From: Thiocapsa sp. KS1
GTDB lineage: Bacteria; Pseudomonadota; Gammaproteobacteria; Chromatiales; Chromatiaceae
Direction of reading: 5' to 3'
Length of the DNA stretch: 60,145 nt
Assembly (NCBI RefSeq): GCF_001499735.1
Contig: NZ_LN848257.1
Coordinates: 4,196,422 to 4,256,566 of the forward strand
Part shown: in pieces, positions 42,441 to 51,226 of the stretch
Position numbering within the stretch: the first letter of the stretch is position 1
Layout: each line of letters begins with the position of its first letter
The notes under the pieces: model-generated
Databases searched by the model: none
What the model saw: only the letters and a program-made list of their open reading frames with translations
What the model was told of the DNA's origin: nothing
Position numbers and translations under genes: made by a program

Positions 42441-42590
42441 GCGTGATCGGCCGCGGCGCCGGTGCAAGGCTTGAATTCGACACGCCGGAGCGACCTCGCC
42501 CTCCCGGTTTCCGTTGATTTTCTTCTCGGGTACGTTTTTTGCCTTTTCTATGAGAACGCGTTCTCGCTCAGTCGTTCTCCGGTGGCCCTC

Positions 42591-43445
42591 ATGATCTTTT
42601 CCCAACAGTCCTCGTCCTCCAGCTCCGAGATTGCACAACCTTACGTCGGCGCGATCCGGTCGATCGATGCCTCCGGGCCGAATTGGCGCATGGCGCTTCT
42701 GCGCGGCATCGTCTGGAGCCTGATCGGGATGATTTATGCACCCTTGTTTACCGGCCTTGCGGAACTGTTTCAGGGGCTCGGATTCGGTCACGGGACCTAC
42801 ATCGCCGCCGCCGCCCTGGCAGGTGCTGTGGGTGCGGCACTCTACGGTGCGCGTGAAGTGGCCCTGATCGCGACCGGCATCGGTGTTTTGGTCGGCGTCT
42901 TCGTGCTCATGCTGTTTGCCGAGCAGATTGCCGTTTTCCACGTGGTCTTGGCGGCGGCTGCCGCGGCCGGTGCGGTCGGCTTGACCGTCAGCTTTCCTGC
43001 GCGCTGCTCGAGACACGTCCCCGGCAAGGCCATGGCAGGTCTTGCGACCGGTGCCCTCTGCGGCGGTTTTCTGGCCCTTGTCGAGCCCTTCCATCCGCAC
43101 CCGTTCTCGTCGTTCGCGGTGCTGGCCTTCCTCGTCAGCGTCAACGGCGTGCTCTACGTCGTCTCCGTGCGTTGGTGGTTGTCGGTGTCGCGTCGTCTAC
43201 ACTGTGAGTCTCGACCCTGCTACGTGATCGAGTCCTTGGTGATGGCGACGCTGGCAGGCGTGGCCGCCGGCAGCGTCTGGATGATGATCGGTCCCCTGAT
43301 CGACATCGAATCCGGGCTCTGGCAATCCGCCAGCGCGGCCATGCACGACCGCATCCCGATGGCCATCCTCGGCGGGATGTTCGGCGGCGGCGTTGCCGGC
43401 ATGCTGCTTGAATTCTTCCGATTTTCCTGGGTACACGATCTCTAA
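42591..43445 (+). CDS. Multi-spanning membrane protein of unknown function
   Basis: About 284 residues with roughly seven or eight hydrophobic segments (from about 32), including Ala/Gly-rich helices (AAALAGAVGAALYGA, AAAAAAGAVGL). A Ser-rich N-terminal stretch (SQQSSSSSSE) precedes the first helix. I recognise no domain. The stop codon TAA is directly followed by the rlmE ATG (43446), so the two are probably co-translated. The start is uncertain: ATG 42591 has no strong RBS, and the frame is open to a GTG at 42462. It sits between HiPIP and rlmE. Confidence 0.7.
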   Translation: MIFSQQSSSSSSEIAQPYVGAIRSIDASGPNWRMALLRGIVWSLIGMIYAPLFTGLAELFQGLGFGHGTYIAAAALAGAVGAALYGAREVALIATGIGVLVGVFVLMLFAEQIAVFHVVLAAAAAAGAVGLTVSFPARCSRHVPGKAMAGLATGALCGGFLALVEPFHPHPFSSFAVLAFLVSVNGVLYVVSVRWWLSVSRRLHCESRPCYVIESLVMATLAGVAAGSVWMMIGPLIDIESGLWQSASAAMHDRIPMAILGGMFGGGVAGMLLEFFRFSWVHDL

Positions 43446-44066
43446 ATGGCGAAAACAGCCTCCAGCCGGAAGTGGCTCGATCGGCAGCACAGCGACCCCT
43501 ACGTCAAGCAGGCGCAGCGCGAGGGCTATCGGTCCCGCGCAGCCTACAAACTCCTCGAAATACAGGAGAAGGATCGGATCCTCCGCCCCGGGATGCGGGT
43601 CCTGGACCTGGGCGCGGCCCCCGGCAGCTGGTGTCAGATCGCTGCCCGCCTTGTCGGGCCGAACGGCAGCGTCGTGGCCCTTGATCTGCTGCCGATGGAT
43701 CCCTTGCCCGGCGTGAGCATCCTGCAGGGTGACTTTCGCGAGCCCGCGATGCTCGAGCGACTTTGCGCGACCCTGGGCGGCGAGCCGCTTGACCTGGTGC
43801 TCTCGGATATGGCCCCCAATATAACGGGCATGTCGGTCGTGGATCAGCCGCGCGCCATGTATCTGGTCGAGCTGGCTTTGGATCTGGCGCGATCGCGCCT
43901 GCAACCCGGCGGGTCTCTGGTCGTCAAAGTCTTCCAAGGCACCGGCTTCGACGAGATCCTCTCGGCGATGCGGCAAAGCTTCGCGCGCGTGGTCAGCCGT
44001 AAACCCAAGTCGTCGCGATCGCAGAGCCGCGAGCTTTACCTCGTCGCCAAAGGCTTTCATCCTTGA
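43446..44066 (+). CDS. rlmE: 23S rRNA (uridine-2'-O) methyltransferase RlmE
   Basis: The 206-residue FtsJ/RrmJ-type enzyme methylates U2552 of 23S rRNA in the large subunit. It has the Lys-Asp-Lys-Glu tetrad context (YRSRAAYKLLEI; SDMAPNITG; LVVKVFQGTGFDE; SRELYLVAKGF) and the SAM-binding VLDLGAAPGSWCQ. Its ATG directly abuts the preceding stop. ftsH follows 74 bases on, the classic rlmE-ftsH heat-shock pair. Confidence 0.97.
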   Translation: MAKTASSRKWLDRQHSDPYVKQAQREGYRSRAAYKLLEIQEKDRILRPGMRVLDLGAAPGSWCQIAARLVGPNGSVVALDLLPMDPLPGVSILQGDFREPAMLERLCATLGGEPLDLVLSDMAPNITGMSVVDQPRAMYLVELALDLARSRLQPGGSLVVKVFQGTGFDEILSAMRQSFARVVSRKPKSSRSQSRELYLVAKGFHP

Positions 44067-44140
44067 GGCGTCGGTGCTAGTTTCGATCGTCCGACCTCGA
44101 CGTCATCGCGTCGGTCCACCATCAGCAGGGGCAAGCAGCC

Positions 44141-46078
44141 GTGAATGACATGGCGAAAAACATACTTCTTTGGGTGGTCATCGCTGTCGTGCTGATGTCC
44201 GTCTTCAACAATTTCACGACGGCGCCGACGACTCCGCGGACCCTGACCTACTCCGATTTCATCGATCAGGTTCGGGGCGGCGAGGTCAAGGAGGTCACCA
44301 TCCAGGGCCGCACGATCGAGGGCATCAGCGGCTCGGGGCAGCGTTTCACCACCTTCAGTCCGGGCGACGACGGGCTCGTGGGCGACCTCCTCAACCACGG
44401 TGTCGTGATCAAGGCCGCACCGCCCGAGAAGCAATCGGTCTTGATGCAGGTCCTGATCAACTGGTTCCCGCTCCTGATCCTCATCGGCATCTGGATCTTC
44501 TTCATGCGGCAAATGCAGGGCGGCGCCGGCGGTCGTGGTGCCATGTCGTTCGGCAAGAGCCGCGCCCGCATGCTCTCCGAAGATCAGGTCAAGGTGACCT
44601 TCCAGGATGTCGCGGGTGCCGAAGAGGCCAAGGAAGAGGTCTCGGAGATGGTCGATTTTCTGCGCGATCCGAGCAAATTCCAAAAGCTCGGCGGCAAGAT
44701 CCCGAAAGGCGTGCTGATGGTCGGCCCGCCCGGAACCGGCAAGACCCTGCTCGCCCGCGCGATCGCCGGCGAGGCGAAGGTGCCCTTCTTCACCATCTCG
44801 GGCTCGGACTTCGTGGAGATGTTCGTCGGTGTCGGCGCCTCGCGCGTGCGCGACATGTTCGAGCAGGCCAAGAAGCATGCTCCCTGCATCATCTTTATCG
44901 ATGAGATCGACGCGGTCGGTCGGCATCGCGGTGCCGGTCTGGGCGGCGGTCACGACGAGCGCGAGCAGACCCTGAACCAGCTCCTGGTGGAGATGGACGG
45001 TTTCGAGGGCAACGAGGGCGTCATCGTCATCGCGGCGACCAACCGTCCCGACGTGCTGGATCCGGCCCTTCTGCGTCCGGGTCGGTTCGACCGCCAAGTC
45101 GTCGTCCCGCTCCCGGACGTGCGCGGTCGCGAGCAGATCCTGAAGGTGCACATGCGCAAGATCCCGGCGGCCGAGGACGTGAAGGCGTCGGTCTTGGCGC
45201 GCGGCACGCCCGGGTTCTCGGGCGCGGATCTCGCCAACCTGGTCAACGAGGCTGCACTCTTTGCCGCACGGTCGAACAAGAAGATGGTCGACATGGACGA
45301 CATGGAGAAGGCGAAGGACAAGATCATGATGGGCGCGGAGCGTCGCTCCATGGTGATGTCCGACGACGAGAAGCGTCTCACCGCCTATCACGAGTCCGGC
45401 CACGCCATCGTCGGCCGGCTTGTCCCCGACCATGACCCGGTGCACAAGGTCAGCATCATCCCGCGTGGCCGGGCGCTGGGCGTGACCCTCTTTCTGCCCG
45501 AGGACGACCGCTTCAGCTACAGCAAGCAGCGCCTGGAGAGCAGCATTTCGAGCCTCTTCGGCGGACGCCTGGCCGAGGAGCTGATCTTCGGCCCGGAGAG
45601 CGTCACGACCGGCGCGCAGAACGACATCCATCGTGCGACCGAGATCGCGCGCAACATGGTCACCAAGTGGGGTCTGTCCGACAAGCTGGGTCCGCTGACC
45701 TACAGCGAGGAGGAGCAAGAGGTCTTCCTCGGGCACTCGGTCACCCAGCACAAGAGCGTCTCGGACGAGACGACGCATCTGATCGACGAAGAGATCCGCA
45801 ACGTCATCGAGCGCAACTACGAGCGTGCCCGCGGTCTGCTCCTTGCCAACATGGACAAGCTGCACGCCATGTCCGACGCGCTGATGAAGTACGAGACCAT
45901 CGACGCCGTGCAGATCGACGACATCATGTCCGGCCGCCCGCCGCGTCCGCCGAGCGACTGGGAAGACGAGGAAACCGGCGGTCGACCGGCCGGACGTCGC
46001 TCCGATCGCGCCCGGCAGGTGGATCCCGAGCCGGGCTCCGAAGACGGGACGCTTGGACGACCGGCCAGCGAACATTAG
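44141..46078 (+). CDS. ftsH: ATP-dependent zinc metalloprotease FtsH
   Basis: A 645-residue membrane AAA+ protease that degrades LpxC, sigma32 and unassembled membrane proteins. Two membrane helices (about 7-27 and 103-124) flank a periplasmic domain. The AAA module has Walker A GPPGTGKT (about 199), Walker [12 protein letters not shown] and the SRH ([18 protein letters not shown]). The zinc site is HESGH at about 417. The tail is acidic/basic. CAGGGG favours GTG 44141 (MNDMAKN); an ATG three codons in is the alternative. Confidence 0.98.
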   Translation: MNDMAKNILLWVVIAVVLMSVFNNFTTAPTTPRTLTYSDFIDQVRGGEVKEVTIQGRTIEGISGSGQRFTTFSPGDDGLVGDLLNHGVVIKAAPPEKQSVLMQVLINWFPLLILIGIWIFFMRQMQGGAGGRGAMSFGKSRARMLSEDQVKVTFQDVAGAEEAKEEVSEMVDFLRDPSKFQKLGGKIPKGVLMVGPPGTGKTLLARAIAGEAKVPFFTISGSDFVEMFVGVGASRVRDMFEQAKKHAPCIIFIDEIDAVGRHRGAGLGGGHDEREQTLNQLLVEMDGFEGNEGVIVIAATNRPDVLDPALLRPGRFDRQVVVPLPDVRGREQILKVHMRKIPAAEDVKASVLARGTPGFSGADLANLVNEAALFAARSNKKMVDMDDMEKAKDKIMMGAERRSMVMSDDEKRLTAYHESGHAIVGRLVPDHDPVHKVSIIPRGRALGVTLFLPEDDRFSYSKQRLESSISSLFGGRLAEELIFGPESVTTGAQNDIHRATEIARNMVTKWGLSDKLGPLTYSEEEQEVFLGHSVTQHKSVSDETTHLIDEEIRNVIERNYERARGLLLANMDKLHAMSDALMKYETIDAVQIDDIMSGRPPRPPSDWEDEETGGRPAGRRSDRARQVDPEPGSEDGTLGRPASEH

Positions 46079-46092
46079 GCACGGAGGGCGGT

Positions 46093-47457
46093 ATGTCGGG
46101 ACGTCGTTATTTCGGGACGGATGGGATCCGCGGTCGTGTCGGGGAGGGGATGATCACCCCCGACTTCGTCCTCAAGCTCGGTTGGGCGGCGGGACGGGTC
46201 TTCGGCCAGGGGAACGGCGGGAAGGTCCTGATCGGAAAAGACACCCGGATCTCCGGCTACATGTTCGAGTCCGCTTTGGAGGCTGGCTTGGTGGCGGCCG
46301 GGGTGAACATCCGGCTGCTCGGGCCGATGACCACGCCCGGTGTGGCCTATCTCACGCGGACCTTTCGCGCCTCGGCCGGCATCGTCATCACCGCCTCGCA
46401 TAACCCTTATCAAGACAACGGCATCAAATTCTTCTCGGCCGACGGCGATAAGCTCCCGGACGACGTCGAGGAAGCGATCGAGGCAGAGCTCGAGCAGCCC
46501 TTGCGCACGGTCGACTCCGCCGTGCTCGGCAAGGTGAAGCGGATCGACGACGCCAACGGGCGCTATATCGAGTTCTGCAAGAGCACTGTTCCAGGGAACA
46601 TGAATTTTCGCGGACTCAAGGTCGTGGTCGATTGCGCCAACGGCGCGACCTACAACACCGCGCCCTATGTCTTCGAAGAGCTCGGTGCGGAGGTCGTGCG
46701 CCTCGGTACCGATCCGGACGGGTTCAACATCAACCGCGATGTCGGCTCGACCCATCCCGATGCGCTCTGCCGGGCGGTCGTGCGGGAAGAGGCCGATCTG
46801 GGCATCGCCTTCGACGGCGACGGCGACCGGGTGCTGATGGTCGACGGCAAAGGGCGGCTGATCGACGGCGATCAGCTCCTGTACGTCATCGCGAAGGACC
46901 GCCTTGCCGAGGGTGCGATGCGCGGCGACGTGGTCGGCACCCTGATGAGCAACCTGGGCTTCGAGCATGCGTTGCAGCGTCTCGGCGTCGGATTCGTGCG
47001 GGCCAAGGTCGGCGACCGCTACATTATGGAGCATCTGAAGCGCTCGGACGGCATCCTCGGCGGCGAGCCCTCCGGACACATCATCTGTCGCGACCGCACC
47101 AGTACGGGTGACGGGATCGTCGCGGCATTGCAGGTCTTGGCCGGACTCAAGCGCCTCGACCGAGACCTCAACGAGGTCTGCGCCGAGGTTGAGCCTTATC
47201 CGCAGGTCCTGATCAATATCCGCTTGGACGCACAGCGGGATGTTGTCGGGCTGCCCGCCGTGCAGGATGCGCTGCGCACCGCGGAGCAGGCGCTGGCGGG
47301 CCGGGGGCGCATCCTGCTGCGACCGTCCGGGACCGAGCCGCTGGTGCGCGTCATGGTCGAGGGTGTCGACGCGGACGAGGTCGGACGCCTTGCAGAGTGG
47401 CTGTCCGATGTCGTGCGTGCGCAGATGGCCCCGTCCTCGGCCGAGCAAATCCCTTGA
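46093..47457 (+). CDS. glmM: Phosphoglucosamine mutase
   Basis: This 454-residue enzyme converts glucosamine-6-phosphate to glucosamine-1-phosphate for peptidoglycan and LPS. The active-site phosphoserine is in [13 protein letters not shown] (about 101), the metal loop is DGDGDR, and the sugar and phosphate loops are GGEPSGH and [18 protein letters not shown] lies before ATG 46093. It follows ftsH by 14 bases. In many gammaproteobacteria folP lies between them; it is absent here. Confidence 0.98.
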   Translation: MSGRRYFGTDGIRGRVGEGMITPDFVLKLGWAAGRVFGQGNGGKVLIGKDTRISGYMFESALEAGLVAAGVNIRLLGPMTTPGVAYLTRTFRASAGIVITASHNPYQDNGIKFFSADGDKLPDDVEEAIEAELEQPLRTVDSAVLGKVKRIDDANGRYIEFCKSTVPGNMNFRGLKVVVDCANGATYNTAPYVFEELGAEVVRLGTDPDGFNINRDVGSTHPDALCRAVVREEADLGIAFDGDGDRVLMVDGKGRLIDGDQLLYVIAKDRLAEGAMRGDVVGTLMSNLGFEHALQRLGVGFVRAKVGDRYIMEHLKRSDGILGGEPSGHIICRDRTSTGDGIVAALQVLAGLKRLDRDLNEVCAEVEPYPQVLINIRLDAQRDVVGLPAVQDALRTAEQALAGRGRILLRPSGTEPLVRVMVEGVDADEVGRLAEWLSDVVRAQMAPSSAEQIP

Positions 47458-47532
47458 CGATCGCGACCGGCGTGCCGCTCGGGTGCGCATGTCGATCTTG
47501 AGCGGGAGGCTCGATTACCGGACAATCACCAG

Positions 47533-47559
47533 AGCCTGGGCGGACGCCCGGGCTTTTTT
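47533..47559 (+). terminator. Rho-independent terminator after glmM
   Basis: AGCCTGGGCG and CGCCCGGGCT form a nearly perfect GC-rich stem ending in a run of six T (47554-47559). Confidence 0.85.
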
Positions 47560-47643
47560 GCGCTCCGCACCCGTCGGCCGTCTCGCGCGGAGACGATCCG
47601 CATCCATTGAAGACGACTGCGTGGTTTTTGAAAGGAGTCCGTG

Positions 47644-49029
47644 ATGACGGCGACCAATTCGATCCATGGCATGTGGTCGACCCGACTGGCCTTTATCCTG
47701 GCCGCCAGCGGATCGGCCGTGGGTCTCGGGAACATCTGGCGTTTCCCCTATACCGCCGGTGAATACGGCGGCGGGGCGTTCGTATTGGTGTATGTCCTCT
47801 GTGTCGCCCTGATCGGCGTTCCGATCATGATGGCCGAGATCATGCTCGGCCGTCGCGGTAGGCGTAGTCCCATCAACAGCATGCGGGCGCTCGCAAAGGA
47901 AGAAGGTCGGGCGCCGGCGTGGCAGCTGTTGGGTTGGATGGGGATCCTCGCGGGCTTTCTGATCCTCGCCTTTTACAGCGTGATCGCCGGCTGGACCCTG
48001 GGCTACATGTTCCGGGCCGCAAGCGGGATGTTCACCGGGATCGACGCCGCGGGCTCGAGTGCGATGTTTGCGGGCCTGACCGGCGACGCCGAGCGTCTGC
48101 TTGCCTGGCATACCATCTTCATGGTGATGGTCGTGCTCGTGGTCGCTCGCGGCGTGGCCGGGGGTCTGGAGCAATCCGTTCGCATCCTCATGCCTGCTCT
48201 TTTTGTGCTTCTGCTGGTGATGGTCGCCTACAGCATGCAGGCGGGCGATTTCCGTGCGGCGGTCGCGTATCTCTTCGAGCCGGATTTTGCCGAATTTCAG
48301 GGCAAGGCCGGCGAGGCGATCCTCAGTGCCATGGGACAGGCATTCTTCAGTCTGAGCCTCGGGATGGGGGCCATCATGATCTACGGCTCCTACCTGAAGC
48401 GGGACTCCTCGATCGCGCAGAACACCATGATCATCGCGGGACTGGACACCCTGGTTTCCCTCCTGGCGGGGTTGGCGATCTTTCCGATCGTCTTCGCGCA
48501 TGGGCTCGCTCCGGACAGCGGTCCCGGTTTGGTCTTTCAGACCCTGCCGATCGCCTTCGGCGAGATGCCCGGCGGCGCCTTCTTCGGCACCCTGTTTTTC
48601 GTGCTGCTTCTCTTTGCGGCCTGGACCTCGGCCATCTCGCTGCTCGAGCCGCTGGTGGCCTGGTTGGTCGAGAATCTGAGCTTCAGCCGGGTGCGTGCCT
48701 CCGTGCTGGGCGGCGTGACTGTGTGGCTGCTGGGCATCGCCTGTCTGCTGTCGCTGAACGCCTGGTCCGAGGTCAAGATCTTCGGCAAGGGCTTCCTCGA
48801 TCTCTTCGACTTCCTGACGGCCAACATCATGCTGCCCTTGGGCGGCGTCCTGATCGCGATCTTCGCCGGTTGGATGCTGTCGCGTGCCTCGTCGGTGGAC
48901 GAGCTGGAGATGGGCGACGGCTTGCTCTATCGGCTTTGGTGGTTGCTGATCCGTTATGTTGCCCCCATTGCCGTCGGGGTCGTTTTGCTGAACGCCGTCG
49001 GCGTATTGAAGCTGATCGGGCTGGGGTAA
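47644..49029 (+). CDS. Sodium-dependent transporter, NSS/SNF family
   Basis: A 461-residue protein with about 11-12 membrane helices related to LeuT. The first helix holds the Na+/substrate-binding GSAVGLGNIWRFPY and GGGAFVLVY, and later FFSLSLGMGAIMIYGSY matches the helix 6 unwound region. It imports amino acids or related amines with Na+. The substrate is not evident. AGGAG lies 7 bases before ATG 47644. It stands alone after the glmM terminator. Confidence 0.95.
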   Translation: MTATNSIHGMWSTRLAFILAASGSAVGLGNIWRFPYTAGEYGGGAFVLVYVLCVALIGVPIMMAEIMLGRRGRRSPINSMRALAKEEGRAPAWQLLGWMGILAGFLILAFYSVIAGWTLGYMFRAASGMFTGIDAAGSSAMFAGLTGDAERLLAWHTIFMVMVVLVVARGVAGGLEQSVRILMPALFVLLLVMVAYSMQAGDFRAAVAYLFEPDFAEFQGKAGEAILSAMGQAFFSLSLGMGAIMIYGSYLKRDSSIAQNTMIIAGLDTLVSLLAGLAIFPIVFAHGLAPDSGPGLVFQTLPIAFGEMPGGAFFGTLFFVLLLFAAWTSAISLLEPLVAWLVENLSFSRVRASVLGGVTVWLLGIACLLSLNAWSEVKIFGKGFLDLFDFLTANIMLPLGGVLIAIFAGWMLSRASSVDELEMGDGLLYRLWWLLIRYVAPIAVGVVLLNAVGVLKLIGLG

Positions 49030-49124
49030 GTTGCGCCGATATGACGTGCGATGCGTTCGAGGCGGCTCCGCCTCACGTCCATCAAGGCTCGTCGAGACGA
49101 TGCGACTCGGATCTTTTCATTCTT

Positions 49125-49210
49125 TAAACCGCGTCACGCACACGGCTTTGGATGCCCTCGAGGGGCAAGCCCTGTCTAAACGTCGGTTTTTCACTCTGGA
49201 CGCGGTTTCG
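49125..49210. repeat. Terminal-inverted-repeat element, copy 8 (86 bp)
   Basis: TAAACCGCGTC (49125-49135) pairs with GACGCGGTTTC (49199-49209). The right end is 3 bases before the ratA GTG start, and no Shine-Dalgarno is visible, as at copy 5. Confidence 0.8.
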
Positions 49211-49212
49211 CT

Positions 49213-49647
49213 GTGGCTATCGTCAGAAAAAGTGCGCTGGTGCCTTATTCGGCATCGCAGATGTTCGACCTCGTCTATGATGTCGGCTCTTACCCGAAAT
49301 TCCTGCCTTGGTGCCACAAGACGCGGGTCATCTCCGAGACCGACGAGAAGATCTGCGGCCAGATCGAGGTCGCCCGAATGGGCATCCGGCAGACCTTCAG
49401 CACCTGCAATCGGTTCGAGCGCGATCGGCGGATGGATATCGATCTGCTCGACGGCCCTTTCCGGAAGCTGGTGGGCGGTTGGCGTTTCGTTCCCTTGCGC
49501 GAGGATGCGTCCAAGGTCGAGCTGGAGCTGGAGTTCGAGTTCTCGGGTCATCTGATCGACAAGGCCTTCGGGGCCGTGTTTCACCAGATCGCGAACACCC
49601 TGGTGGACGCCTTCTGTCGGCGTGCCGAGGAGGTTTACGGTGGCTGA
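49213..49647 (+). CDS. ratA: RatA / coenzyme Q-binding START-like protein
   Basis: A 144-residue START/polyketide-cyclase-fold protein of the RatA/COQ10 family (SASQMFDLVYDVGSYPKFLPWC, then FEFSGHLIDKAFGAVFHQIANTLVDAFCRRA in two blocks). COQ10 relatives bind ubiquinone; E. coli RatA was also described as blocking 70S assembly. Start GTG 49213 (MAIVRKSALVPYSA) matches the family. It overlaps rnfH by 8 bases. The 5' side is an inverted-repeat element. Confidence 0.94.
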   Translation: MAIVRKSALVPYSASQMFDLVYDVGSYPKFLPWCHKTRVISETDEKICGQIEVARMGIRQTFSTCNRFERDRRMDIDLLDGPFRKLVGGWRFVPLREDASKVELELEFEFSGHLIDKAFGAVFHQIANTLVDAFCRRAEEVYGG

Positions 49648-49972
49648 TTATCTAAAGGTATCGGTAGCCTACGTCGGTCCGAGGGAGCAGGTCCTCCGCC
49701 CGCTCGAGGTGCGCATCGGGACAACCGTGCGCGAGGCGATCGAGCAATCGGCCGTGATCGCCAAGTGCCCCGAGATCGATCTGGCCGCCAACCAGGTCGG
49801 TATCTTCGGGAAATTGACCAAGTTGGATCAGGTCTTGGAAGATGGCGACCGCATCGAGATCTACCGACCCTTGATCGCCGATCCCAAGGAGGCGCGTAAG
49901 CGACGGGCCGCCGACGGTAAGGTGATGCGCAAGGGCGGGGGAGACGAGGGTGAATTGCCCGCCGAGGTGTGA
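49640..49972 (+). CDS. rnfH: RnfH family ubiquitin-like protein
   Basis: This 110-residue protein has a beta-grasp core (LKVSVAYVGPREQVLRPLEV, TVREAIEQS, IFGKLTKLDQVLEDGDRIEIYRPL) and a basic tail (KEARKRRA). It is partner to ratA (also called RatB); its function is not settled, and the name comes from some rnf clusters. GAGGAGG precedes GTG 49640, which lies inside the end of ratA. Confidence 0.94.
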   Translation: MADYLKVSVAYVGPREQVLRPLEVRIGTTVREAIEQSAVIAKCPEIDLAANQVGIFGKLTKLDQVLEDGDRIEIYRPLIADPKEARKRRAADGKVMRKGGGDEGELPAEV

Positions 49973-50046
49973 GGCGAGCTTGCACGGGCGTGCGAGGTTG
50001 TCCTCTGCACCCGTCGCGTTCAGCTGCCCCCGGCCTGGTCCGCCCG

Positions 50047-50538
50047 CTAGTCCTTCGGCTCCAAGCCGACCGCTTCCAGGCTGCGCTTGATCAAGCCTTT
50101 GCGTTCCTGATAATCCGGCACGGACACGACCATCTCCTCGGGCGCTCTGGCTTGGGCGCGCGCCGGATTCGGCTGAATGTCGCCGTCGATGCGCACGAGA
50201 CTGTCCTCTTGGAAATGCAGCGTCAGATAGCGGATCTCCATGGGATCATGCCCGCGCTGGATCGTGTAGGTGTAATCCCAGCGATCGGTCTGGAAGAAAT
50301 CCGTCAGAACCGGTGTACCCAGCAGAAACTGGACCTGGCGCTTGTTCATCCCGAGCTCCAGTCGATCGACCATCTCCTCGGTGATGATATTGCCCTGTTG
50401 CACCGTCATCCTGTAGACGAACGGGAGATCCTCGAGGACGGAACCCCGGTATTCTTCGGGTTTCTTATCACGGGAGCAGCCGACGCCCACGAGCACGACC
50501 AGGCAACCGAGAATCGAAATATAAAACGGGTTTCGCAT
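50047..50538 (-). CDS. bamE: Outer membrane assembly lipoprotein BamE
   Basis: The 163-residue lipoprotein (lipobox VGVGC, Cys21) of the BAM complex helps insert outer-membrane beta-barrels. The BamE core is clear: GNIITEEMVDRLELGMNKRQVQFLLGTP, DRWDYTYTIQRG, LTLHFQEDSLVRIDGD (in short blocks). A C-terminal extension of about 45 residues follows. It is divergent from fur, a gammaproteobacterial hallmark. Confidence 0.95.
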   Translation of the reverse strand: MRNPFYISILGCLVVLVGVGCSRDKKPEEYRGSVLEDLPFVYRMTVQQGNIITEEMVDRLELGMNKRQVQFLLGTPVLTDFFQTDRWDYTYTIQRGHDPMEIRYLTLHFQEDSLVRIDGDIQPNPARAQARAPEEMVVSVPDYQERKGLIKRSLEAVGLEPKD

Positions 50539-50692
50539 GTCTTGAAAACAGCGCCTTTGCAGTGAACCCTGGCATGATACAGCAGCGCCCGGATCGGATC
50601 ATCGGATCGGATCAACGCGGCGACGAATCAGAAGACGAACCGGGCAAGACCCCCTTGCTGTGACGGGCTTGCCTTAGACGGGGAGATCGGAT

Positions 50693-51115
50693 TTGGAAAT
50701 CGAGCAGATCAAACAGGCCGGACTCAAGGTGACGGCACCGCGTATCGCGATCCTCGCCATCCTGGAGAACTGCGGCAAACGCCATCTGAGCGCCGAGGAT
50801 GTCTACAAGGAGCTTCTCAGCAAAGGCGAGGAGATCGGGCTCGCGACCGTCTATCGCGTCCTGACCCAATTCGAGGGTGCGGGACTCGTCTGCCGGCGCC
50901 ACTTCGAGACCGGGCAGTCCGTCTTCGAGCTCAACAGCGGCGACCATCATGACCACCTGGTCTGCATCAAATGCGGCAAGGTGGTGGAGTTTTGCGATCC
51001 GATGATCGAGGAGCGCCAGGCCAAGATCGCCGAAGAGCGCAACTTCCGCATCGAAGACCACTCGCTCGTGCTCTACGGGATCTGCGCGGAGTGCGAGAAA
51101 ACGAAGAAGCGGTGA
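50693..51115 (+). CDS. fur: Ferric uptake regulator Fur
   Basis: A 140-residue metal-responsive repressor. The winged helix (APRIAILAIL, LSAEDVYKEL, IGLATVYRVLTQFEGAGLV) precedes the dimerisation domain with HHDHLVCIKCGKVVEFCD (metal and structural Zn Cys) and a later ICAEC. With Fe2+ it blocks iron-uptake genes. An in-frame TAG at 50675-50677 means TTG 50693 is the only start that gives the full protein. GGGGAG lies 7 bases before it. Confidence 0.96.
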   Translation: MEIEQIKQAGLKVTAPRIAILAILENCGKRHLSAEDVYKELLSKGEEIGLATVYRVLTQFEGAGLVCRRHFETGQSVFELNSGDHHDHLVCIKCGKVVEFCDPMIEERQAKIAEERNFRIEDHSLVLYGICAECEKTKKR

Positions 51116-51226
51116 TGCAGACGAGCCTCCTGCCTCCTGCCGAGAAGCCCCACGGAGCTCGCTCGGCCGCGCTTGCCGTCCGGGCGTCAATCGCCTTGTC
51201 GTCGCGTTGAAGATCCCTTGGGGTCC

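Noticed and set aside
44057-46075. 672-codon minus-strand frame opposite ftsH
   Set aside because: Shadow of ftsH; no recognisable motif.
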